The translations under genes and the position numbers were made by a program. Shown piece after piece: positions 6,261 to 11,605 of a DNA stretch of 11,605 bases (the first letter of the stretch is position 1; each line of letters begins with the position of its first letter). Source of the stretch: Bacteroidota bacterium (lineage in GTDB: Bacteria > Bacteroidota > Bacteroidia > B-17B0 > B-17BO); assembly GCA_947462425.1 (NCBI GenBank), contig CANHPI010000054.1, positions 1-11,605 on the forward strand, given 5' to 3'. The notes beneath the pieces were generated by a model. That model was not told the origin of the DNA. It saw only the letters and a list, made by a program, of their open reading frames with translations, and did not search any database.

Positions 6261-6670
6261 TGAATAACAACTTTAAAAATAAAACAATATTGTTATTCGA
6301 TGGTTATTGTAATCTCTGTCAGTCTTCCGTTCAATTTATTTTAAAACACGAAAAAAATCCTGAAATATATTTCACTTCGCTTCAATCAAATAGCGGTATT
6401 GAAATTTTAAATTATTATAAGATTAATTCTAACAAAATTAATAGCTTAGTACTTATAGAAAAAAACAAAATGTACATTAAGTCAACAGCAGCACTAAGGT
6501 TAACAAAATATTTAAAAGGACTGTATCCTATTGCATTTGCATTTATGATTATACCGGCAGTTATTCGTAATTTCGTTTATGATTATATTGCGCAAAACCG
6601 TTACAAATGGTATGGAAAATTAGATAGTTGCATAATACCTGACGGAGAATTAGAAAAACGTTTTTTATAG
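6260..6670 (+). CDS. DCC-family thiol-disulfide oxidoreductase-like protein (DUF393)
   Basis: This 136-residue protein belongs to the DCC/DUF393 family, named for the Asp-x-x-Cys-x-x-Cys motif seen here as FDGYCNLC (Asp14, Cys17, Cys20). The surroundings LLFDG and FTSLQS (residues 39-44) match family signatures and suggest a thioredoxin-like fold. A third cysteine is near the C-terminus (KLDSCIIP). A moderately hydrophobic segment, YPIAFAFMIIPAVI (about 90-103), may be a buried helix and not a true membrane span. There is no signal peptide. The reading frame starts within the upstream lipoprotein stop (TAATG, one-base overlap), which implies translational coupling. The pairing suggests a role with the cysteine-containing cytochrome-like lipoprotein, for example thiol handling, but a cytosolic protein cannot act directly on an exported partner, so this remains inference. 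Confidence 0.85.
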   Translation: MNNNFKNKTILLFDGYCNLCQSSVQFILKHEKNPEIYFTSLQSNSGIEILNYYKINSNKINSLVLIEKNKMYIKSTAALRLTKYLKGLYPIAFAFMIIPAVIRNFVYDYIAQNRYKWYGKLDSCIIPDGELEKRFL

Positions 6671-6700
6671 TACTATTTAAAAACATTACTTTTACATCTT

Positions 6701-7417
6701 ATGACAAAACTTTCAGTAAATATTAATAAAATAGCAACCATTCGTAATTCTCGTGGAGGTAACACACCAAATTTATTACAAGTTGCGCAAGATGCTGAAC
6801 GATTTGGAGCGCAGGGAATAACAGTTCACCCTCGGCCAGATGAAAGACACATTAGATATCAAGATGTGTATGATTTAAAACCATTATTAAAAACCGAGTT
6901 TAATATTGAAGGTAATCCTAAAATTCAAAAATTTATTGATTTAGTTTTAGATATTAAACCGGAACAAGTAACATTAGTTCCTGATAACGATAATCAATTG
7001 ACTTCTGACCATGGTTGGGATACAATTGCAAATAAAGACTATTTAACTGAGATTATTTCTAAATTTAAGCAAGCAGGCATTCGTACTTCTATTTTTGTTG
7101 ACCCCGATTTAAAAATGATCGAAGGGGCAAAAGCTACGGGTACTGATAGAATTGAATTATATACAGAAGAATACGCCAGACTTTATCCAACAAATAAAGA
7201 AACCGTTATTATACCATTTACAGAAGCATCAAAACTAGCAAACCAATTAGGATTAGGAGTAAATGCAGGGCATGATTTAAGTATAGAAAACCTGGCTTAT
7301 TTTAAAAAACACACCGAAAATTTACTAGAAGTATCGGTCGGCCATGCACTTATTAGTGACGCATTATATTATGGACTAGAAAATACTATTCAACTCTATT
7401 TAAAACAACTTAAATAA
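6701..7417 (+). CDS. pdxJ: pyridoxine 5'-phosphate synthase
   Basis: PdxJ condenses 1-deoxyxylulose-5-phosphate with 3-amino-2-oxopropyl phosphate to pyridoxine 5'-phosphate, the ring-closing step of the DXP-dependent vitamin B6 pathway in the cytosol. The 238-residue protein is a complete TIM barrel of normal length. It starts [17 protein letters not shown], has the active-site segment [12 protein letters not shown] (His43, Arg45), NIEGNP with Glu70, [12 protein letters not shown] with Glu152, and GVNAGHDL with His191. The end, [15 protein letters not shown], is the phosphate-binding GH..I..A block. It begins 30 bp after the DCC gene and may be read through from it; no separate promoter was found. 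PLP from this pathway is the cofactor of the KdnA aminotransferase in this window, though the two are not linked transcriptionally. Confidence 0.97.
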   Translation: MTKLSVNINKIATIRNSRGGNTPNLLQVAQDAERFGAQGITVHPRPDERHIRYQDVYDLKPLLKTEFNIEGNPKIQKFIDLVLDIKPEQVTLVPDNDNQLTSDHGWDTIANKDYLTEIISKFKQAGIRTSIFVDPDLKMIEGAKATGTDRIELYTEEYARLYPTNKETVIIPFTEASKLANQLGLGVNAGHDLSIENLAYFKKHTENLLEVSVGHALISDALYYGLENTIQLYLKQLK

Positions 7418-7433
7418 CAATCAACTAAACCAA

Positions 7434-7463
7434 TTTGGTAGATCAATGTTGTGTTTAAATTTG
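7434..7463 (+). promoter_or_regulatory. Bacteroidota-type promoter for the response regulator gene
   Basis: The -7 element TAAATTTG (7456-7463) fits TAnnTTTG exactly. A -33 TTTG ends at 7437, leaving 18 bp to the -7 element. Transcription should begin near 7470, about 29 nt before the start codon at 7499, so the regulator has its own unit independent of pdxJ. Confidence 0.65.
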
Positions 7464-7498
7464 AATCGAATAACAAATTATAAAACACCTTTTAATAT

Positions 7499-8185
7499 AT
7501 GTCGTTTAAAATATTAATAATAGAAGACGAATTAACACTTCAACAAACTTTAAAATTAAATTTAGAGCTTGAAAATTATGAAACTGAAACATGTAATTCG
7601 GGTGCAAATGCCATTTCAATTATTAAAAATTTTAAACCTAACTTAATACTTTTAGATATCATGCTACCTGCATTAGGAGGTATAGAAATTTACAAACTAC
7701 TTAAAGATTTAAATATAATAATTCCGGTAATTTTTTTAACTGCAAAAAATAATGTTAAGGATAAAATAGAAGGTTTAAAATTGGGTGCGGATGATTATAT
7801 TACAAAACCTTTTGATTTGGAAGAATTATTATTAAGAATTCAAAATGTTTTAAAAAGAAATTATCCGAAAAAGAATGAAGTCTCAATTTTCAAATTTGAT
7901 AAATGTGAAATTAATTTTTCAACCTTTCAAATAATAAATCGAGAAGAAAAAAAAGAAGATTTATCAAAAAGAGAAATCGCACTATTAAAAATACTAGTTG
8001 ATAATTTAAATAATGTTGTTTCAAGAGATGAAATACTAGATAAACTTTGGACAAAAGATGAAGTTTCATCTTCAAGAACTATTGACAATTATATTTTAAA
8101 TTTTAGAAAACTATTTGAAGTCAACCCAAAAGAGCCTGTTCATTTTCTTTCAATAAGAGGAGTTGGTTATAAGTTTTGTGTTTAA
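7499..8185 (+). CDS. OmpR/PhoB-family two-component response regulator
   Basis: This 228-residue protein has the two-domain OmpR layout. The receiver domain (about 3-118) carries the acidic pocket Glu9/Asp10 (IIEDE), the phosphoacceptor Asp53 (LLLDIMLP), Thr81 (FLTAK) and Lys103 (ITKPFD). The winged-helix DNA-binding domain (about 128-228) shows LSKREIALLKILVDN, VVSRDEILDKLW, SSSRTIDNYILNFRKLFE and the C-terminal wing SIRGVGYKF. All residues needed for phosphorylation are intact, so it should be a working transcription regulator activated by a sensor kinase. No histidine kinase gene lies next to it: upstream is pdxJ and downstream are convergent small genes. It is therefore an orphan within this window, and its target genes cannot be told from the sequence. 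Confidence 0.95.
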   Translation: MSFKILIIEDELTLQQTLKLNLELENYETETCNSGANAISIIKNFKPNLILLDIMLPALGGIEIYKLLKDLNIIIPVIFLTAKNNVKDKIEGLKLGADDYITKPFDLEELLLRIQNVLKRNYPKKNEVSIFKFDKCEINFSTFQIINREEKKEDLSKREIALLKILVDNLNNVVSRDEILDKLWTKDEVSSSRTIDNYILNFRKLFEVNPKEPVHFLSIRGVGYKFCV

Positions 8186-8209
8186 AGGCAAGCATGGTCA
8201 AGAACAAAT

Positions 8210-8422
8210 TTATACCTTTTCAAACCGCTTCATTTCTCTTCCATCTATAATTATAGTTTCTTTAAACATAGCTAAAGGGCGCAACCATAAATTTTCACCA
8301 TCTGATTGATAAGTTGCTTTATATACTACCAATTCCTCTAAAGTTTCGCTATGACGAGCAATGCCAATAACTTCGTAAATAGCTCCTTTGTAATGTTTAT
8401 ATAATCCTGATTCTAATTTCAT
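8210..8422 (-). CDS. DUF1653 family protein
   Basis: This 70-residue protein is a full-length DUF1653 domain, a small beta-rich family of unknown function. Nearly every family signature is present: GLYKHYKG (6-13), YEVIGIARHSET (16-27), ELVVYKATYQ (30-39), LWLRPLAMF (45-53) and KRFEKV at the end. It has no signal or membrane segment and should be cytosolic. It lies 46 bp downstream of the secreted SnoaL-like gene on the same strand and may share its transcript. Its 3' end faces the response regulator 3' end across 24 bp, with no clear terminator between them. Confidence 0.9.
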   Translation of the reverse strand: MKLESGLYKHYKGAIYEVIGIARHSETLEELVVYKATYQSDGENLWLRPLAMFKETIIIDGREMKRFEKV

Positions 8423-8468
8423 TATATGTTCTTTTTGTCTTTTCTACCCCTTTAATCTCTTATCTCAT

Positions 8469-8894
8469 TTAACTTGTGTGATCCGAAACAATAACCCATT
8501 GTCCCTTTATTTTTTTCCAAAGCAAAGTAAAATACCCTCCAGTCGGTTTTTCTTTTTTCAATTCCCATTGACCAATAACATAAATACTTGTTTTAGATAG
8601 TTGAGTAATTTCTTTAATGGTAAATATTAATACTCCCATAGCCTCTTTATTGGGATAACCTTTTATGTAATTATCATACGTTTTTTGCCAACCATAGGTA
8701 ATTCCTTTGCTACCAATAAATTTTAAACTGTCGCTGTTCCAATAATATTTCATAAAACCTCTAATATCAGCATTATTCCAAGCCAATTCCTGAGCTCTCA
8801 TATTGTATTTAACGTCATTAATTTGATTAATTTTCTTTTGAGAAAATAATAAAGAAACATTTAAAATTAGAATCAATAATACTATTTTACACAT
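8469..8894 (-). CDS. secreted SnoaL/DUF4440-like (NTF2-fold) protein
   Basis: This 141-residue protein starts with a signal peptide: Lys3, a hydrophobic core at 4-17 (IVLLILILNVSLLF), then SQ at 18-19, a typical signal peptidase I boundary in this phylum. The mature part looks like an NTF2-fold domain of the DUF4440/SnoaL type: RAQELAWNNADIRGFMKYYW (helical start), SLKFIGSKGITYGWQKTYDNYIKGYP, and the C-terminal strands YVIGQWEL, GYFTLLWKKIKGQWVIVSDHTS. The ending 'F.L.W.K..G.WVIV.DH.S' is characteristic. Members are ligand-binding or enzyme-like, but the function of this group is unknown. It is expected in the periplasm. Its start codon lies at the edge of the metH upstream region, and the two genes are divergent. 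Confidence 0.82.
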   Translation of the reverse strand: MCKIVLLILILNVSLLFSQKKINQINDVKYNMRAQELAWNNADIRGFMKYYWNSDSLKFIGSKGITYGWQKTYDNYIKGYPNKEAMGVLIFTIKEITQLSKTSIYVIGQWELKKEKPTGGYFTLLWKKIKGQWVIVSDHTS

Positions 8895-8926
8895 TGTTCG
8901 TCAATAAAGTTCTGTTAATAAATTTG
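8894..8926 (+). promoter_or_regulatory. candidate upstream promoter (P1) of the riboswitch-metH transcript
   Basis: TTG (8894-8896) is followed after 22 bp by an exact -7 element, TAAATTTG (8919-8926), giving a predicted start near 8933, about 55 nt before the aptamer. The spacing is at the long end for this promoter class. The -33 box touches the first codon of the divergent SnoaL-like gene. Confidence 0.45.
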
Positions 8927-8959
8927 ATTAATTACTACAATTATAACTAAAAAATATAG

Positions 8960-8967
8960 TAAATTTG
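8960..8967 (+). promoter_or_regulatory. candidate proximal promoter -7 element (P2) of the riboswitch-metH transcript
   Basis: An exact TAAATTTG (TAnnTTTG class) places the transcription start near 8974, about 12 nt before the first base of riboswitch helix P1, which is the usual spacing for a leader that begins with the aptamer. No good TTG -33 box is found at the expected distance, so either this is a weak or activated promoter or P1 is the main one. Confidence 0.5.
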
Positions 8968-8985
8968 CTAAACGTTCTTTAACAC

Positions 8986-9152
8986 ACTTATTAAGAAAAG
9001 CTGAGGGATACGCCCAATGATGCTTTACCAACCCTTAGAAAATAAGAAGTCGGAAGTTTGAAGTGAGATATAAAATTCTTACTTCTTATATCTTATTTCT
9101 TAAATTTTAAAGAAGGTGGGAATTCGTCCTAATTAAATTAGGGAAAATAAGT
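8986..9152 (+). ncRNA. SAM-I (S-box) riboswitch aptamer with extended P3 arm
   Basis: The core follows the S-box pattern. P1 pairs ACTTATT (8986-8992) with AATAAGT (9146-9152), 7 bp. P2 pairs AAAGC (8997-9001) with GCTTT (9022-9026) around the conserved kink-turn segment GAGGGATACGCCCAATGA (9003-9020). CCAACC (9028-9033) stands for the usual GCAACC. P3 closes with CCTT (9033-9036) and AAGG (9113-9116), followed by AAGGTGGGAATTC, the J3/4 consensus AAGGTGC(C/T)AATTCC. P4 is CCTAA/TTAGG (9128-9132/9138-9142), and then GGGAAAATAAG matches the conserved GAAAGATAAG ending. SAM binding stabilises P1 and turns off the downstream gene in this class. The gene is metH, so methionine synthesis is shut down when SAM is plentiful. 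P3 is far longer than usual because of a hairpin inserted at 9037-9112. Confidence 0.9.
9037..9112 (+). repeat. repeat-bearing hairpin expanding riboswitch helix P3
   Basis: The P3 distal part contains three 7-bp units, GAAGTCG, GAAGTTT and GAAGTGA (9046-9066), and two competing foldbacks. One pairs ATAAGAAGT (9042-9050) with ACTTCTTAT (9081-9089), 9 bp. The other pairs 9060-9073 with 9086-9099 over 14 bp with two G-T wobbles. The element adds about 75 nt to an arm that is normally a short hairpin, at a place in the aptamer that tolerates length variation. It looks like an intergenic repeat that has expanded or inserted inside a functional RNA. Confidence 0.7.
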
Positions 9153-9190
9153 CGGAAACAATTAGTAATATAAAAATACGCATACACACT

Positions 9191-9225
9191 AATCCCTTCT
9201 GACTATAAAACAGAAGGGATTTTTT
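9191..9225 (+). terminator. riboswitch-controlled intrinsic terminator before metH
   Basis: A perfect 11-bp stem, AATCCCTTCTG (9191-9201) with CAGAAGGGATT (9211-9221), encloses a 9-nt loop and is followed by a T-run to 9225. It ends 12 nt before the metH start codon. As the expression platform of the SAM riboswitch it should form when SAM is bound. A candidate antiterminator pairs AGAAGG (9111-9116, the 3' strand of P3) with CCTTCT (9195-9200). AGGGAT in P2 (9004-9009) could also pair with ATCCCT (9192-9197). Confidence 0.85.
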
Positions 9226-9237
9226 ATTTATAAAAAA

Positions 9238-11605
9238 ATGAATACAATTAGACAAGAGTTAGAAAAAAGAGTATTGGTTATTGATGGTGCTATGGGCAGC
9301 ATGATTCAACAATATAAATTAGAAGAAAAAGATTTTAGAGGAAAACGTTTCGCAGATTGGCATAAAGACTTGCAAGGCAATAATGATTTATTGTCTATAA
9401 CCATGCCTCATATTATTAGAACAATTCATAAAGAATATTTAAAAGCAGGTGCTGATATTATTGAAACCAACACATTTAGCGCTACAACAATTGCAATGGC
9501 TGATTACGACATGCAAAGTTTGGCTTATGAATTAAATTATGAATCGGCCAAAGTTGCCAAAGAAGCCATAAAAGAATTTTATTTAGAATTTCCTGAATTT
9601 GCAGATATTCCAAAATTTGTGGCCGGAGCATTAGGGCCAACCAATCGTACATTATCATTATCACCAAATGTTAATGATCCAGGTTTTAGAGCAGTTACTT
9701 TTGATGAATTAGTTATAGCTTACACCGAACAAGTAAAAGGATTAATAGATGGTGGCGCCGATTTATTATTAGTAGAAACTATTTTTGATACCTTAAATGC
9801 AAAAGCAGCTTTATTTGCAATTCAAAATTATTGCGAATCAATAGATCTTAAAATGCCCGTGATGGTTTCTGGTACTATTACTGACGCAAGTGGCAGAACG
9901 TTATCAGGACAAACAACCGAAGCCTTTTTAAATTCAGTTTCCCATGTTGATTTATTAAGCGTTGGTTTAAATTGCGCATTAGGTGCGAAAGATATGCGTC
10001 CGTATTTAGAGGAACTTTCTAACAAAGCACCATTTTATGTAAGTGCATATCCAAATGCAGGTTTACCAAATCAGTTTGGTGAATACGACCAAGATGCTCA
10101 TGAAATGGGTCATCAAATAGAAGATTTTTTAAAAGCAGGATTTTTAAATATTGTTGGTGGATGCTGTGGAACAACTCCTGCCCATATTAAACGCATTGCT
10201 GAAATAGCCAAAGATGCAAAACCTCGCAAAAAACCTCAACCTGATACGTTAATGCATTTAAGTGGTTTAGAACCTTACACTCTAACACCTGAAAGTAATT
10301 TTTTAAATGTAGGTGAGCGAACAAATGTAACTGGCTCTAAAAAATTTTTACGATTAATTAAAGAAGGAAATTTTGAAGAAGCTTTATCTATAGCTAAAGA
10401 CCAGGTTGATGGCGGCGCTCAAGTCATTGATGTAAACATGGATGAAGGTATGTTGGATAGCGAGCAAGCCATGACAACATTCTTAAATTTAATTGCATCA
10501 GAACCCGATATTTCTCGTGTTCCAATTATGATTGACTCTAGTAAATGGAGCGTGATTGAAGCTGGATTGAAATGCGTTCAAGGAAAAGCAATTGTAAATT
10601 CAATTTCTTTAAAAGAAGGCGAAGAAAAATTTATTGAGCAAGCTTTAAAGATAAAACAATATGGCGCTGCTGTTATCGTCATGGCGTTTGATGAAGTTGG
10701 ACAAGCAGATACATTGGAACGCAGAAAAGAAATTTGTAAACGTGCTTATGATGTCTTAGTAGATAAAGTTCATTTCCCTGCACAAGATATTATTTTCGAT
10801 CCAAACATTTTTCCTGTTGCAACAGGTATGGAAGAGCATCGCTTAAACGCATTAGACTTTTTCAACTCTACCAAATGGATTAAAGAAAATTTGCCGTACG
10901 CTAAAGTAAGCGGTGGCGTAAGTAATGTTTCTTTCTCTTTCAGAGGAAATGATCATGTGCGTGAAGCTATCCACTCTGCCTTTTTATTCCATGCAATTAA
11001 AAACGGAATGGATATGGGAATTGTAAACCCTGCTCAATTAGTAGTGTATGACGACATTGATAAAACATTGTTAGAATTAGTTGAAGATGTTTTATTAAAC
11101 AGAAGAGATGACGCAACAGAACGATTAGTTGATCATGCTGAATCTTTGAAAGGCATTACCAAAGAGAAAACAGAAAAAGATGAAGCTTGGAGAAAAGGAA
11201 CAGTTGAAGAGCGTTTAAGTTATGCCTTAGTAAAAGGTTTGGTAGAACATATTGATGCAGATACTGAAGAAGCTCGCTTAAAATTAGGAAGGCCATTACA
11301 TGTAATTGAAGGTCCTTTAATGGATGGTATGAACGTGGTTGGAGATTTATTTGGAAGTGGGAAAATGTTTTTACCACAAGTTGTAAAAAGCGCTCGGGTG
11401 ATGAAAAAAGCCGTAGCTTACTTAGAACCGTATTTATTAAAAGAAAAAGAAGATAACGCTAAAGCTGGCATTGTTGGCGATGGTAGAACCAACGCTGGTA
11501 AAATTTTAATGGCAACTGTAAAGGGCGACGTACACGATATTGGAAAAAACATTGTAGGCGTTGTCTTGGCTTGTAATAATTATGAAATCATCGACTTAGG
11601 TGTGA
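9238..11605 (+). CDS. metH: cobalamin-dependent methionine synthase, 3' end beyond window
   Basis: The frame is open from ATG 9238 to the window edge: 789 complete codons with no stop, so the C-terminus is missing. MetH transfers the methyl group of methyltetrahydrofolate to homocysteine through enzyme-bound cobalamin, in the cytosol. Modules in order: the homocysteine-binding barrel (about 5-325), starting [13 protein letters not shown], with zinc ligands Cys246 (GLNCALG), Cys309 and Cys310 (GGCCGTTP); the folate/pterin-binding barrel (about 354-610), with [11 protein letters not shown] (357-367), [12 protein letters not shown] and [11 protein letters not shown]; the four-helix cap (about 650-735); and the cobalamin domain with DVHDIGKN (764-771), where His766 is the lower axial ligand (His759 in E. 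coli). Spacing matches E. coli MetH closely. The two halves are fused in one chain; some Bacteroidota split them. The reactivation domain would lie outside the window. Expression is under the SAM riboswitch upstream. Confidence 0.97.
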   Translation, partial: MNTIRQELEKRVLVIDGAMGSMIQQYKLEEKDFRGKRFADWHKDLQGNNDLLSITMPHIIRTIHKEYLKAGADIIETNTFSATTIAMADYDMQSLAYELNYESAKVAKEAIKEFYLEFPEFADIPKFVAGALGPTNRTLSLSPNVNDPGFRAVTFDELVIAYTEQVKGLIDGGADLLLVETIFDTLNAKAALFAIQNYCESIDLKMPVMVSGTITDASGRTLSGQTTEAFLNSVSHVDLLSVGLNCALGAKDMRPYLEELSNKAPFYVSAYPNAGLPNQFGEYDQDAHEMGHQIEDFLKAGFLNIVGGCCGTTPAHIKRIAEIAKDAKPRKKPQPDTLMHLSGLEPYTLTPESNFLNVGERTNVTGSKKFLRLIKEGNFEEALSIAKDQVDGGAQVIDVNMDEGMLDSEQAMTTFLNLIASEPDISRVPIMIDSSKWSVIEAGLKCVQGKAIVNSISLKEGEEKFIEQALKIKQYGAAVIVMAFDEVGQADTLERRKEICKRAYDVLVDKVHFPAQDIIFDPNIFPVATGMEEHRLNALDFFNSTKWIKENLPYAKVSGGVSNVSFSFRGNDHVREAIHSAFLFHAIKNGMDMGIVNPAQLVVYDDIDKTLLELVEDVLLNRRDDATERLVDHAESLKGITKEKTEKDEAWRKGTVEERLSYALVKGLVEHIDADTEEARLKLGRPLHVIEGPLMDGMNVVGDLFGSGKMFLPQVVKSARVMKKAVAYLEPYLLKEKEDNAKAGIVGDGRTNAGKILMATVKGDVHDIGKNIVGVVLACNNYEIIDLGV

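Noticed and set aside
8186..8209. Bidirectional terminator between the response regulator and the DUF1653 gene
   Set aside because: Only a 5-bp AAAGG/CCTTT pairing across a loop of more than 20 bases is present.
9037..9112. CRISPR-like or mobile-element reading of the repeat block in the metH leader
   Set aside because: The units are 7 bp with 2-bp variable parts and there are no spacers, transposase gene or target-site duplication. It fits a hairpin extension of P3 better.
9482..11377. Minus-strand open frames opposite metH (9482-9667, 9828-10025, 11156-11377)
   Set aside because: The plus-strand metH frame is continuous and strongly conserved throughout, so these are shadows of its codon pattern.

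Overview
The window looks like a chromosomal piece from an AT-rich member of the Bacteroidota. The support is: exact Bacteroidota-type -7 promoter elements (TAnnTTTG) upstream of several units, almost no Shine-Dalgarno sequences and A-rich start regions instead, a PdxJ with an HPRPDERHI active-site segment, and several DUF families common in that phylum. I see no insertion sequence, integrase, phage gene or CRISPR array. This is mostly ordinary core-genome content with one envelope-modification operon and one elaborate riboswitch leader.

Left part (1-3041, all minus strand). The transcription order is an unknown 153-residue protein, then kdnA, kdnB and the first 25 codons of kdsA, which runs off the left edge. 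KdsA makes Kdo-8-phosphate. KdnB (8-oxidase, iron-containing alcohol dehydrogenase fold) and KdnA (PLP aminotransferase) convert the Kdo 8-hydroxyl to an 8-amine. The cluster therefore predicts 8-amino-Kdo (Kdo8N) in the inner core of the lipopolysaccharide. Two short tandem-repeat arrays sit in the non-coding parts of this operon: a 7-bp period just upstream of kdnA and a 9-bp period between kdnB and kdsA.

Middle part (3119-8185). A tRNA-Lys(UUU) has a clear promoter and a strong intrinsic terminator. A type I RNase H is on the minus strand. After an approximately 390-bp AT-rich spacer comes a plus-strand run: a DUF1415 protein, a lipoprotein with an N-terminal cytochrome-like domain and a C-terminal beta-propeller, a DCC-family CxxC protein whose start codon overlaps the lipoprotein stop by one base, pdxJ, and an OmpR-type response regulator with its own promoter and no neighbouring kinase.

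Right part (8210-11605). Two small minus-strand genes (DUF1653, and a secreted SnoaL/DUF4440-like protein) lie divergent from metH. The metH leader holds a SAM-I (S-box) riboswitch followed by an intrinsic terminator ending just before the metH start. The P3 arm of the aptamer is greatly extended by a repeat-bearing hairpin. metH is open to the right edge (789 codons visible) and carries the homocysteine, folate and start of the cobalamin modules in one polypeptide. High SAM should stop metH transcription.
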